Positions 54,764 to 62,497 of a stretch of 64,000 nt of DNA are shown piece by piece; positions within the stretch are counted from its first letter, which is position 1; every line of letters begins with the position of its first letter. The stretch is from assembly GCF_025963695.1 (NCBI RefSeq), contig NZ_JAOQAH010000040.1, forward strand, positions 57,374 through 121,373, read 5' to 3'. The translations under genes and the position numbers were made by a program. The stretch comes from Segetibacter sp. (GTDB lineage: Bacteria; Bacteroidota; Bacteroidia; Chitinophagales; Chitinophagaceae). The notes under the pieces are model-generated. The model was not told the origin of the DNA. It searched no databases and saw only the letters and a program-made list of their open reading frames with translations.

Positions 54764-56569
54764 ATGAATATCAGAAACATCGCCATTATTGCGCACGTTG
54801 ACCACGGTAAAACTACATTGGTTGACAGAATTCTTCATCAAACCAATGTTTTCCGTGCAAACCAGGAAACGGGTGAATTAATTATGGATAGTAATGATCT
54901 TGAAAGAGAAAGAGGAATTACTATTTTCAGTAAAAATGCTTCTGTAGTTTACAAAGACGTAAAAATTAATGTAATCGATACTCCAGGTCACGCTGACTTT
55001 GGTGGTGAAGTAGAAAGGGTTTTGAAAATGGCGGACGGTGTTTGCCTTTTGGTAGATGCTTTTGAAGGCCCAATGCCTCAAACGCGGTTTGTATTACAAA
55101 AGGCACTTCAGTTAAACCTAAAGCCAATTGTAATTATTAATAAAGTTGATAAGCCTAATTGCCGTCCTGACGAAGTTCATGATGCAGTTTTTGAATTGTT
55201 TTTTAACCTTGATGCTACTGAAGAACAGCTCGATTTTCCTACCTTTTATGGTTCCGGAAAAAACGGTTGGTTCAATAGCAAAAACGAGCAGTGCGAAGAC
55301 ATTACTCCGTTGCTAGATGGCATACTGAAATATGTTCCTGAACCAAAAATTCCGGAAGGAAATCTGCAGCTACAAATTACTTCTTTGGATTATTCAACTT
55401 TCCTTGGCCGTGTTGCTATCGGAAAAGTAATTCGCGGAGGTATCAAAGAAGGTCAGCCATTTAGCCTGGTTACAGCAAATGGCATTAAAAAATCAAAAGT
55501 TAAAGAATTGTACATATTTGAATCTTTGGGTAAGAGAAAAGTTCCCGAAGTTTTAGCCGGTGATATTTGTGCCGTTGTTGGTCTCGAAGATTTTACAATT
55601 GGTGATACCATTGCAGATATCGAAAATCCCGAAGGCTTACCAGTGGTAAGTGTTGATGAACCTACCATGAGTATGATGTTTAGCATCAACAACTCTCCTT
55701 TCTTTGGTAAAGATGGCAAGTTCGTTACATCACGTCACCTTCGTGACCGTTTAATGAAAGAAACCGAAAAGAACCTTGCATTAAGAGTAGAAGATACAGA
55801 CAGTGCTGATAGCTTCAATGTGTTTGGTCGTGGTATTCTTCACTTAGGCGTATTGGTTGAAACGATGCGTCGTGAAGGTTACGAACTCACCGTTGGTAAT
55901 CCACAGGTATTGGTTAAAACAATTGATGGTAAAAAACACGAGCCTTACGAGATACTTGTTGTTGACGTACCGCAAGAATTGAGTGGTAAAGTAATTGACC
56001 TTGTTACCCAACGTAAAGGCGAGATGCTTATCATGGAAAGCAAAGGCGAAATGCAACACCTTGAGTTCGATATTCCTTCGAGAGGTTTGATTGGACTTCG
56101 TTCTCAAATGCTTACCAACACACAAGGTGAAGCCGTTATGGCTCACCGCTTTAGCGAATACAAACCGTGGAAAGGGTTTATTCCTGGAAGAAGCAATGGC
56201 GTTTTGATTTCTAAGAATACCGAAAAAACTACAGGATACTCGATAGACAAATTACAGGATCGTGGTAAGTTCTTTGTTGACCCAGGAGAAGAGGTGTACA
56301 CAGGCCAAATTATTGCGGAGCACATTAAGCCAGGAGATCTTGTTGTAAATGCAACAGAGCCTAAAAAATTAACCAACCACCGTGCAAGCGGTAGCGACGA
56401 TGCTTCGCGCATTGCTCCCAAAACTTTGTTGACTTTGGAAGAATGTATGGAGTACATACAGCAGGATGAGTGTATTGAGGTAACTCCTAAGCACATTCGT
56501 ATGCGTAAGGTATTTCTCGACGAAGAATCAAGAAAGCGGGATACTAAAAAAGCTGAAACTGTAGCATAA
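54764..56569 (+). CDS. typA: Ribosome-associated GTPase TypA/BipA
   Basis: A translation-factor GTPase of the EF-G superfamily that helps 50S assembly and stress survival. G1 AHVDHGKTTLVDRIL at about 9-23, switch II DTPGHADFGGEVERV near 73, G4 NKVDKPNC near 127. Domains II, III and V and the TypA-specific C-terminal domain (GFIPGRSNGVLIS, DDASRIAPKTLLTLEECMEYI) are present. 601 residues, the usual length. A hairpin terminator follows at 56593. Confidence 0.97.
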   Translation: MNIRNIAIIAHVDHGKTTLVDRILHQTNVFRANQETGELIMDSNDLERERGITIFSKNASVVYKDVKINVIDTPGHADFGGEVERVLKMADGVCLLVDAFEGPMPQTRFVLQKALQLNLKPIVIINKVDKPNCRPDEVHDAVFELFFNLDATEEQLDFPTFYGSGKNGWFNSKNEQCEDITPLLDGILKYVPEPKIPEGNLQLQITSLDYSTFLGRVAIGKVIRGGIKEGQPFSLVTANGIKKSKVKELYIFESLGKRKVPEVLAGDICAVVGLEDFTIGDTIADIENPEGLPVVSVDEPTMSMMFSINNSPFFGKDGKFVTSRHLRDRLMKETEKNLALRVEDTDSADSFNVFGRGILHLGVLVETMRREGYELTVGNPQVLVKTIDGKKHEPYEILVVDVPQELSGKVIDLVTQRKGEMLIMESKGEMQHLEFDIPSRGLIGLRSQMLTNTQGEAVMAHRFSEYKPWKGFIPGRSNGVLISKNTEKTTGYSIDKLQDRGKFFVDPGEEVYTGQIIAEHIKPGDLVVNATEPKKLTNHRASGSDDASRIAPKTLLTLEECMEYIQQDECIEVTPKHIRMRKVFLDEESRKRDTKKAETVA

Positions 56570-56592
56570 CCTATTATAATTGATAATAAGGA

Positions 56593-56626
56593 AGGCTGTT
56601 TTCAATAAAATGAAAGCAGCCTTTTT
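56593..56626 (+). terminator. Terminator after typA
   Basis: AGGCTGTTTTCA pairs with TGAAAGCAGCCT (one T-G wobble) and is followed by a T5 run. Confidence 0.88.
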
Positions 56627-56670
56627 ATATCAATTAGATTTTGTATCAAGCTTCATCTCTTCATTAAACT

Positions 56671-56691
56671 TTTGTTGCGACGCAGTACGTT
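56671..56691 (+). repeat. Dispersed intergenic element, subfamily A (divergent)
   Basis: TTTGTTGCGACGC followed by AGTACGTT: it keeps GTTG and the GCGACGC heptamer and diverges after that. It lies between tandem genes. Confidence 0.65.
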
Positions 56692-56702
56692 CATCTGTTG
56701 TA

Positions 56703-56710
56703 TATCTTTG
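56703..56710 (+). promoter_or_regulatory. -7 box upstream of the 92-residue gene
   Basis: TATCTTTG, an exact TAnnTTTG, 49 bases before the ATG at 56760 and 11 bases after a dispersed element. No -33 at the right spacing. Confidence 0.4.
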
Positions 56711-56759
56711 AAACAGTTTTTTGAGTTTATTAATTATTCATATCAACTTCGATTGAACC

Positions 56760-57038
56760 ATGGGACCACTTTTTGAGGCAAAAGCTTTGTACGACAACGA
56801 GTACGCGCTGTATAACATTTACCGAATGGAACGTGAAAAGTACAAAGCTGAATTGATCATTGATAATGACGAAGATTCTAAGTCTACCGCTCCGAAAGAA
56901 CTTATTGTAAGCAAGAAAGACGGTAAATGGCACATTGAAGACACAAGATTTAACGAACTCGGTACAACGTTGGGCGTAGAGATCGATGCATTTAACAATG
57001 GTTACGGAGCGCTTCTTGGTCGTATAGGCATGGGCTAA
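56760..57038 (+). CDS. Conserved small cytoplasmic protein of unknown function
   Basis: 92 residues, acidic and charged (MEREKYKAELIIDNDEDSKS), with a C-terminal Gly-containing end (GYGALLGRIGMG). No signal peptide or membrane helix. Similar small proteins occur in Chitinophagaceae as far as I recall, but no function is assigned. Followed by trmB after 66 bases; trmB has its own promoter-like box. Confidence 0.7.
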   Translation: MGPLFEAKALYDNEYALYNIYRMEREKYKAELIIDNDEDSKSTAPKELIVSKKDGKWHIEDTRFNELGTTLGVEIDAFNNGYGALLGRIGMG

Positions 57039-57064
57039 TAAATAACACTTCGAGACCTTTTTCC

Positions 57065-57098
57065 TTGTTCGATACAATTCTTATAATTGTTACTTTTG
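57065..57098 (+). promoter_or_regulatory. Promoter of trmB (TTG, then TACTTTTG)
   Basis: TTG at 57065-57067 and TACTTTTG at 57091-57098 with a 23-base spacer, a little long. The box ends six bases before the ATG at 57105, which implies a leaderless or nearly leaderless mRNA. Confidence 0.5.
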
Positions 57099-57104
57099 CC
57101 CGCT

Positions 57105-57809
57105 ATGGGCCAAAAAAAATTACAGCGTTTTTCAGAGATAAAAAGTTTTTCAAATGTTCTAGAGTATCCAACGGGTATGAAAGGGCAATGGAAAAACTTT
57201 TTTAATAACACTAACCCTATTGTATTAGAGCTTGCTTGCGGAAAAGGAGAATATGCTGTAGGGCTTGGAAGATTGCATCCTGAAAAGAATTTTATCGGAT
57301 TAGACATTAAGGGCAACCGGATGTGGGTAGGTGCAAAAACGGCACTTAACGAAGGATTAAATAATATAGCTTTCATACGCACGCAAATAGAAAAAATTAC
57401 AGACTATTTCGCTGAACGTGAGGTGTCAGAAATATGGATAACCTTTCCCGACCCGCAGTTACGTATAAGCAAAGCAAAGAAGCGGTTGACGCATCCAAGG
57501 TTTTTACGCTTGTATCAATCCATCATGGCAAATAACGGGGTAATTAATCTTAAAACAGACAGCCCCGATTTATACAACTTCACAAAGCAAGTCGTAAACA
57601 TATCAGGATTGACGTTGTTAGAAGATATTGTTGATGTATATGCTGAAGCGGAAGTAAGGGGTGACCTGAAAATTCAGACACACTACGAAAAGCTTGATAT
57701 CGCTAAAAGCAACCGCATACACTACCTTAAATTTTTGATGGATAAAAATCTGCCTACCGCACTAGACGAACAACTAAAACAGTTATTAATTGAAACAGAA
57801 GCTGGTTGA
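57105..57809 (+). CDS. trmB: tRNA (guanine-N7-)-methyltransferase TrmB
   Basis: Makes m7G46 in tRNA using S-adenosylmethionine. SAM motif ELACGKGEYAVGLG at about 43-56, then FIGLDIKGNRMWVGAKTA and the catalytic ITFPDPQLRISKAKKRLTHPRFL. 234 residues from the ATG at 57105; a start six codons upstream is in frame but lies over the promoter box. It overlaps the DUF5522 gene by 20 bases. Confidence 0.94.
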   Translation: MGQKKLQRFSEIKSFSNVLEYPTGMKGQWKNFFNNTNPIVLELACGKGEYAVGLGRLHPEKNFIGLDIKGNRMWVGAKTALNEGLNNIAFIRTQIEKITDYFAEREVSEIWITFPDPQLRISKAKKRLTHPRFLRLYQSIMANNGVINLKTDSPDLYNFTKQVVNISGLTLLEDIVDVYAEAEVRGDLKIQTHYEKLDIAKSNRIHYLKFLMDKNLPTALDEQLKQLLIETEAG

Positions 57810-57987
57810 GGGTGAAGATTTTTATTACAACGAAATGCGCTTTTTTGTCATGACCGAAAAGTATCACTTAAAAAGAGGCTTTTGTTGCGGAAACGGATGT
57901 AAGCACTGCCCCTACAATTTTGAGAAAGTTAGCGAACCTAAAAGAAGTGAGCTAATTAAAAAAAAGAACACGGATAATACCAAATGA
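57790..57987 (+). CDS. DUF5522 domain protein
   Basis: 65 residues with EGEDFYYNEMRFFVMTEKYH and a four-cysteine cluster CCGNGCKHCPYNF that probably holds a metal. The Cys-rich knot resembles small Zn or Fe-S proteins; the role is unknown. It starts with TTG at 57790 and overlaps the end of trmB by 20 bases, so translation may be coupled. The pair suggests a tRNA-related job, as inference only. Confidence 0.8.
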   Translation: MKQKLVEGEDFYYNEMRFFVMTEKYHLKRGFCCGNGCKHCPYNFEKVSEPKRSELIKKKNTDNTK

Positions 57988-58047
57988 AAGGATTTGCAAA
58001 AATCATTCAAATCCTTTCATTCCATCTAATCCGCGTCATCCGTGTTC
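57966..58047. terminator. Nested hairpin terminator between DUF5522 and asd
   Basis: The inner stem GAAAGGATTTG with CAAATCCTTTC (57986-57996 and 58008-58018) is perfect over 11 bp. An outer repeat GAACACGGAT with ATCCGTGTTC (from 57966, ending near 58047) can extend it. Its outer arm is inside the DUF5522 coding end. It can serve the convergent genes in both directions. Confidence 0.75.
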
Positions 58048-58058
58048 TATCTTTATTC

Positions 58059-59051
58059 TTAACTCAATAAATTGTTCGCTATCAAATATTCCGCAATCTG
58101 AACTGCATTAGTGGCCGCTCCTTTCCGAAGGTTATCACTCACGATCCACATGTTCAAAGTATTTTCCTGGCTCTCATCTCTTCTCAGTCTACCAACAAAT
58201 ACATCATCTTTCTCATGCGCCCAAAGAGGCATTGGATAAATCTGTTCCTGGATGTTATCCTGTAACGTAATGCCCGGGGAGTCTGAAAGCAATTGCCTGA
58301 CTTCATCCAGGTCAAAATCATTCTCAAACTCCACGTTTACACTTTCACTATGACCACCCATAACCGGTATCCGAACGGTTGTCGATGTTAGCCTGATGCT
58401 ATCATCCTGCATAATCTTGCGCGTCTCATTTACCATCTTCATTTCTTCCTTGGTATAACCGTTTTCAAGAAACACGTCGATCTGAGGTATCACATTTAAA
58501 TCAATCGGGTACTTGTAAGCCATCGGGCCTTCCAGGTTTTTCCTTTCGTTCATCAACTGCTCAACTGCTTTCACCCCCGTACCTGTAACACTTTGATAAG
58601 TACTTACCACAACCCTCGTAATCTTATATTTTTTATGCAAAGGCTGCAATGCAACCACCATTTGTATCGTAGAGCAATTAGGGTTTGCAATAATCTTATC
58701 CTCTTTAGTCAGTACCTCAGCGTTAACCTCGGGCACTACCAGTTTTTTAGCAGGGTCCATACGCCATGCGCTTGAATTATCAATCACAGTTATTCCAGCC
58801 TCAGCAAACTTTGGTGCCCACTCCAACGAGGTGCCTCCCCCCGCTGAAAACAGTGCTACATCAGGTTTGGCTGCAATTGCGTCTTCCATACTAACCACTT
58901 TAAATTTCTTGCCCTTAAAATCAATTTCTTTACCCACTGATCTTGCTGAAGCAACCGGCAATAGTTCTGTTACGGGGAAGTTACGTTCCGTTAGTACCTG
59001 CAACATTTTGGTTCCTACAAGGCCTGTCGCGCCTACAACTGCAACTTTCAT
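58059..59051 (-). CDS. asd: Aspartate-semialdehyde dehydrogenase
   Basis: Reduces aspartyl phosphate to aspartate semialdehyde, the branch point to lysine, threonine, methionine and diaminopimelate. NADP motif GATGLVGTKML at residues 7-17, the active-site Cys in ANPNCSTIQMV near 127, and the His in GGHSESVNVEFEND near 240. 330 residues, normal for the family. No other aspartate-pathway gene is adjacent. A long leader with terminator features lies upstream to about 59448. Confidence 0.95.
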   Translation of the reverse strand: MKVAVVGATGLVGTKMLQVLTERNFPVTELLPVASARSVGKEIDFKGKKFKVVSMEDAIAAKPDVALFSAGGGTSLEWAPKFAEAGITVIDNSSAWRMDPAKKLVVPEVNAEVLTKEDKIIANPNCSTIQMVVALQPLHKKYKITRVVVSTYQSVTGTGVKAVEQLMNERKNLEGPMAYKYPIDLNVIPQIDVFLENGYTKEEMKMVNETRKIMQDDSIRLTSTTVRIPVMGGHSESVNVEFENDFDLDEVRQLLSDSPGITLQDNIQEQIYPMPLWAHEKDDVFVGRLRRDESQENTLNMWIVSDNLRKGAATNAVQIAEYLIANNLLS

Positions 59052-59117
59052 TTTTAATTGTTTTTCTGTTTTTTGTTAAGAAATTATTTATTAGATCAAC
59101 ATCTTATCTTCCTGCAA

Positions 59118-59140
59118 CATCCTTGTGTCACTCCCTTGTG
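59118..59140 (+). repeat. Dispersed intergenic element, subfamily B (one mismatch)
   Basis: CATCCTTGTGTCACTCCCTT followed by GTGC. It departs from GTTG by one base but keeps the GTGTCAC heptamer. Its tail TTTTATTCAGCTTT matches the tail of the copy at 24435. Confidence 0.75.
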
Positions 59141-59290
59141 CTGCAAAGTTTTATTCAGCTTTCTACCAGAACATCGAAAATGGAATATCGGTTATTTATA
59201 CTCCTTAAATTCAATACTCAATACTCAATCAAGGCAACGTTACCATTTTTCAGTTTGGTGCCCTTTACTCCCCTTTGGAGATGCGGGCAT

Positions 59291-59317
59291 AAAAAAAGCC
59301 TTCCGGTTAGGGAAGGC
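59291..59317 (-). terminator. Rho-independent terminator in the asd leader
   Basis: On the minus strand GCCTTCC, a six-base loop, GGAAGGC and seven T. No gene on the minus strand lies between it and 59550 except the short leader frame, so its only clear function is to end a leader transcript before asd. Confidence 0.8.
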
Positions 59318-59360
59318 CTTACTATTATTTATACATGTACAAACGCAGTAACGGCTTCCC

Positions 59361-59411
59361 TTAGGGTAGCTGTTTCTTGGTGCGTTTAGTATATTGTCTT
59401 GCTGGTATCAC
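59361..59411 (-). CDS. Candidate leader peptide (16 codons, Thr/Lys-containing)
   Basis: GTG to TAA with 16 codons: VIPARQYTKRTKKQLP. Two Thr and three Lys occur in codons 8-13, and both amino acids are end products of the asd pathway. The stop codon abuts the sequence AAGGGAAGCC (59353-59362), which can pair with the 5' arm of the terminator. The start lies six bases after the -7 box. Size and context make it a candidate only. Confidence 0.45.
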   Translation of the reverse strand: MIPARQYTKRTKKQLP

Positions 59412-59416
59412 TGTCG

Positions 59417-59448
59417 CGAAAATAAATACAAAAAAAGCGAATGACAAA
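59417..59448 (-). promoter_or_regulatory. Promoter of the asd leader
   Basis: On the minus strand TTTG (59445-59448), a 20-base spacer and TATTTTCG (59417-59424), which differs from TAnnTTTG at one base. It is the only promoter-like pair found upstream of asd. Confidence 0.55.
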
Positions 59449-59550
59449 TCTTTTTTAATTCGAGCACAAAAGGTAACAATAATATCACCTATATTTTCAA
59501 TCATTAAAAAAGGAAGGTATATTTAAAAGTAAACAGCAATAGAAGCTTTT

Positions 59551-61272
59551 ATGCCGAAATTCCTCGTAAGCTTAGTTGCTTTTTGTTCTCTCTCATTGAT
59601 GAAAGTACAGGCTCAGTTCCCACACCGCTTTGATGTTATAATTGATGAAGTTTTTGCTGACCCAACCCCGCGTATCGGCTTGCCTGACGCCGAGTTTATC
59701 GAGTTGAAAAACACCAGTGGAAAAGATATTAATCTACAGGGCTGGAGATTGAACAGCTTAAGCACAAGAAGTAGTTCATTTCCCTTGTACATACTTCCTG
59801 CTGATAGCTTTCTTATAATTTCAGGTGCCGGCAATAGTGCTCTATTTACTACTTATGGCAGGGTTCTCGGCATTGCTTCATTTCCCGCATTAGATAATTC
59901 TGAGGCAACCTTGTATTTAACCTCTAAAGAGGGAGTTACAATACATTCGGTTGGTTATAATAATACCTGGTTTAAGAACGATGTTAAAAGCAATGGCGGG
60001 TGGAGCGTGGAAATGATTGACACAAAAAATCCTTGTACGGGTTTTAATAACTGGAAAGCAAGTACTGATACAAGAGGCGGAACTCCCGGAACCAAAAATT
60101 CTGTTGATGCCAATAATGCTGATAATATTGCGCCTGCTCTTTTAAGAGCTGCCGCTGTAGATAGCATAACTATAGTGTTAACCTACAGCGAAATTGTTGA
60201 TAGTGCTATAGCCGCGCTTCGGGGAAGTTATGGTATTAGCGACGGTATTGGGTCTCCTGTTAGTGCTGTTACAATTGCTCCTTTTTTTACCCAGGTCAGG
60301 CTTACGCTTTCTATACCCCTAACAAAAAACAAAGTGTATACTATAACAGTAAATAACATAGCAGACTGCAGTGGAAATATAATACAAGCAGTAAAAACGG
60401 CAAGGGTAGGCCTTGCAAGTATTGCTGATTCATTTGATGTAGTTGTGAATGAAATTTTATTCAATCCCAAATCAACCGCCGTTGACTATGTTGAGGTGTA
60501 CAATCGTAGTAATGCGATTATTAACTTAAAAGATATTTATATAGCCAACAGGTCACCTTCAACCAATGCTTTAGTAAGCCTTCATCAGTTAACGACTGAT
60601 GATATATTAATCTTTCCAACAGATTTTTTTGTTATTAGCGAAAGCGGATCTATTGTAAAGCAGAATTACTCACCACGAAATCCTGATAATTTTATAGATG
60701 TTTCTATGCCTTCTTTTCCGGACGACGCCGGGGTAATTGTTATACTTAACTCGCAAGGCAAAATAATAGACGAGCTTCACTACAGTTCAAAATGGCATTT
60801 GGCATTAATTGATAATGAAGAAGGAGTATCATTGGAAAGAGTAGACTATAACAAACCAACACAGAATAAAGACAACTGGACTTCTGCTGCATCTACGTCG
60901 GGCTATGGAACACCTTCTTACCAGAATTCTCAGTCAAGAGCTGCTTTTTCTGTAGTGGGCGAGGTAACCATAATACCCCCAACTTTCTCCCCAGATAATG
61001 ATGGCTTTGAAGATTATGCTATTGTAAACATTAAAATCTCTGAACCTGGTTACGTAGCAAATGTTACCATTTTAGATGCAGCGGGAAGACCGATTAAGTA
61101 TCTAGCTAAAAATGCAACACTTGCATCATCAGCTTTATTCAGATGGGATGGATTAGATGATAAATTTCACAAAGTTCCGGTAGGTGTATATGTATTTTAT
61201 ACAGAAGTGTTCAATTTAAATGGAAAGAAGCGTTCTTTTAAAAATACTGTTGTTGTGGCAGCAAGGTTTTAG
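59551..61272 (+). CDS. Secreted lamin-tail-domain protein with C-terminal FlgD-like/gliding-type domain
   Basis: 573 residues with a signal peptide (about 1-21, VQAQ). Two lamin-tail beta domains are seen: VIIDEVFADPTPRIGLPDAEFIELKN at about 28-53, and VVNEILFNPKSTAVDYVEVYN near 300. An Ig-like segment lies between them. The C-terminus (FSPDNDGFEDYAIVNIKISEPGYVANVTI to NTVVVAARF) is FlgD-Ig-like, typical of exported Bacteroidota surface proteins. It may be a T9SS cargo, but the canonical type A sorting ending is not clear. Role unknown, probably surface binding. Confidence 0.82.
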   Translation: MPKFLVSLVAFCSLSLMKVQAQFPHRFDVIIDEVFADPTPRIGLPDAEFIELKNTSGKDINLQGWRLNSLSTRSSSFPLYILPADSFLIISGAGNSALFTTYGRVLGIASFPALDNSEATLYLTSKEGVTIHSVGYNNTWFKNDVKSNGGWSVEMIDTKNPCTGFNNWKASTDTRGGTPGTKNSVDANNADNIAPALLRAAAVDSITIVLTYSEIVDSAIAALRGSYGISDGIGSPVSAVTIAPFFTQVRLTLSIPLTKNKVYTITVNNIADCSGNIIQAVKTARVGLASIADSFDVVVNEILFNPKSTAVDYVEVYNRSNAIINLKDIYIANRSPSTNALVSLHQLTTDDILIFPTDFFVISESGSIVKQNYSPRNPDNFIDVSMPSFPDDAGVIVILNSQGKIIDELHYSSKWHLALIDNEEGVSLERVDYNKPTQNKDNWTSAASTSGYGTPSYQNSQSRAAFSVVGEVTIIPPTFSPDNDGFEDYAIVNIKISEPGYVANVTILDAAGRPIKYLAKNATLASSALFRWDGLDDKFHKVPVGVYVFYTEVFNLNGKKRSFKNTVVVAARF

Positions 61273-61282
61273 ATTGATATTT

Positions 61283-61708
61283 TTAGACCTGGCAATTTTT
61301 ACAGATGCCTGTTACAACTACATCAATCACTTTCGGCTCAAATCCCTGCGGCAAGTCTACCTGCGGTGTAACAACTGAGTCAAGGCAATAAGTGATGTTG
61401 CAATTGTCACATACAAAATGCACGTGGTTATCATGATGATGGCCGGTAGATGAACAACTGTCTTTACAAAGTGCATATAAAACAGAGTTATCGGGGGTAG
61501 GTATTGTGTGAATAATGCCTTTTTCTACAAAAGTTTGTAAGGTTCGGTATATCGTAACCCTATCAAACTTTTCGTCTGTTTTTTTCTCAATATCACTATG
61601 AGCCATAGCACCATTGTGCTCCTTAAACAATTCAAGAATTTTCTTTCGGCTATCTGTTACGCTTAGCTGGTTACGCTTTAGTAGGTTATCAATTGAGGCT
61701 ATTTGCAT
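61283..61708 (-). CDS. Fur-family metalloregulator (Fur/Zur/PerR type)
   Basis: 141 residues. Winged-helix DNA-binding part (LKRNQLSVTDSRKKILELFKEHNGAMAHSDIEKK), then a His-rich segment HHHDNHVHFVC and two CxxC pairs (CDNC and CKNC) for structural zinc. The metal sensed is not clear; context with MerC and SCO suggests zinc or copper. It is 20 bases after the SCO gene and likely shares its transcript. A palindrome at 62460 upstream of the divergent MerC gene is a candidate operator. Confidence 0.88.
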   Translation of the reverse strand: MQIASIDNLLKRNQLSVTDSRKKILELFKEHNGAMAHSDIEKKTDEKFDRVTIYRTLQTFVEKGIIHTIPTPDNSVLYALCKDSCSSTGHHHDNHVHFVCDNCNITYCLDSVVTPQVDLPQGFEPKVIDVVVTGICKNCQV

Positions 61709-61728
61709 ACGTTGTAAATTTATTCCTC

Positions 61729-62391
61729 TTACTGAGGATTATTGCCAAATACTCCATTCACAAATCCATTAGGACCTGCTTTTTCCTTCAAAAGCTTTCC
61801 AATGTCTTTGCTCAGCTTAGCCATCTCATCTTTTTTCAACGCATCATACACTCCACCCCTTACATTACCAACTTTATCCACCAAAGCTAGAAACTGGGTA
61901 TGAATAAACTGGTCATCTAATTTCTCTACATTATTAGCGGGGTCATCTAGTAAATAACTTCCTCTTGCTGCTTTATATAAACTGTCTTTTCTTCCTGTAA
62001 CCAATATCCACTTTTTAGTATCAATCTTCATGCTGTCAGCATAATGTCTCAGCCTTGGTACACTGTCAATCTCTGGTTGTACAGTATGAGCCAGGATCAA
62101 AAAGTCCGGATGGTCTTTGTATTCTCCATATATCTTTTTAAGACTTGTATTTAGTTTGGGGCAAATGCCCTTACAAGTTGTAAAGAAGTACTCTATCACC
62201 GTCACCTTACCTTTCAAATCACTTTCGTCTATTGTTCTTCCATCCTGATTAACAAAAGAAAATGGCTTTACATAACTAACTGTAGGAAGTTTTGCTCTCC
62301 AATTGTCGGTTCCTGCAAACACGAAATAAAAGAACAGGCAAGTAAGTATTATAAAAAAAATTCCGTAGCCCACTAGTTTTTTACTCATCAT
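61729..62391 (-). CDS. SCO1/SenC-family thioredoxin-like protein
   Basis: 220 residues from the ATG at 62391, though the frame is open further upstream. An N-terminal helix (about 5-25) anchors it. The thioredoxin fold carries EYFFTTCKGICPKLN with the CxxxC copper/redox site near residue 85, and the late copper His in FIHTQFLALVDKVG near 170. SCO proteins deliver copper to the CuA site of cytochrome oxidase. It is followed by the Fur-family gene. Confidence 0.9.
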   Translation of the reverse strand: MMSKKLVGYGIFFIILTCLFFYFVFAGTDNWRAKLPTVSYVKPFSFVNQDGRTIDESDLKGKVTVIEYFFTTCKGICPKLNTSLKKIYGEYKDHPDFLILAHTVQPEIDSVPRLRHYADSMKIDTKKWILVTGRKDSLYKAARGSYLLDDPANNVEKLDDQFIHTQFLALVDKVGNVRGGVYDALKKDEMAKLSKDIGKLLKEKAGPNGFVNGVFGNNPQ

Positions 62392-62405
62392 CTTTTCTTT
62401 AAAAG

Positions 62406-62434
62406 CAAAGTTACACTTCGGAATGTTAAGCCAA
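62406..62434 (-). promoter_or_regulatory. Promoter of the SCO-fur operon
   Basis: On the minus strand TTG (62432-62434), 18 bases, TAACTTTG (62406-62413). The -7 box ends 14 bases before the SCO ATG. Confidence 0.55.
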
Positions 62435-62459
62435 TATTTAAAAAGAGTACTATAAATTA

Positions 62460-62474
62460 TGCAACTTTGTTGCA
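62460..62474. promoter_or_regulatory. Palindrome TGCAAC-TTT-GTTGCA, candidate metalloregulator operator
   Basis: Perfect six-base arms about a three-base centre. It lies just upstream of the MerC -7 box (62481-62488) and about 26 bases upstream of the SCO -33. It is well placed to repress MerC. Assignment to the adjacent Fur-family protein is inference. Confidence 0.5.
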
Positions 62475-62480
62475 AATCTA

Positions 62481-62488
62481 TATCTTTG
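62481..62488 (+). promoter_or_regulatory. -7 box of the MerC gene
   Basis: TATCTTTG, an exact TAnnTTTG, ending nine bases before the ATG at 62498. The palindrome occupies the position between -33 and -7. Confidence 0.5.
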
Positions 62489-62497
62489 CCCTCTTCG

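Larger units (their letters stand above)
59052..59550. other. Long divergent intergenic region, asd to lamin-tail gene
   Basis: About 500 bases. On the minus strand it carries a promoter (59417-59448), a 16-codon leader frame (59361-59411), a possible antiterminator arm (59353-59362) and a terminator (59291-59317). A dispersed element is at 59118-59140. Between 59052 and 59289 no TAnnTTTG box for asd was seen, and the region has a short direct repeat AATACTC twice near 59213-59228. Confidence 0.55.

Noticed and set aside
59950..60170. Antisense open frames in the lamin-tail gene
   Set aside because: Shadow frames of a convincing coding sequence with a signal peptide and known domains.
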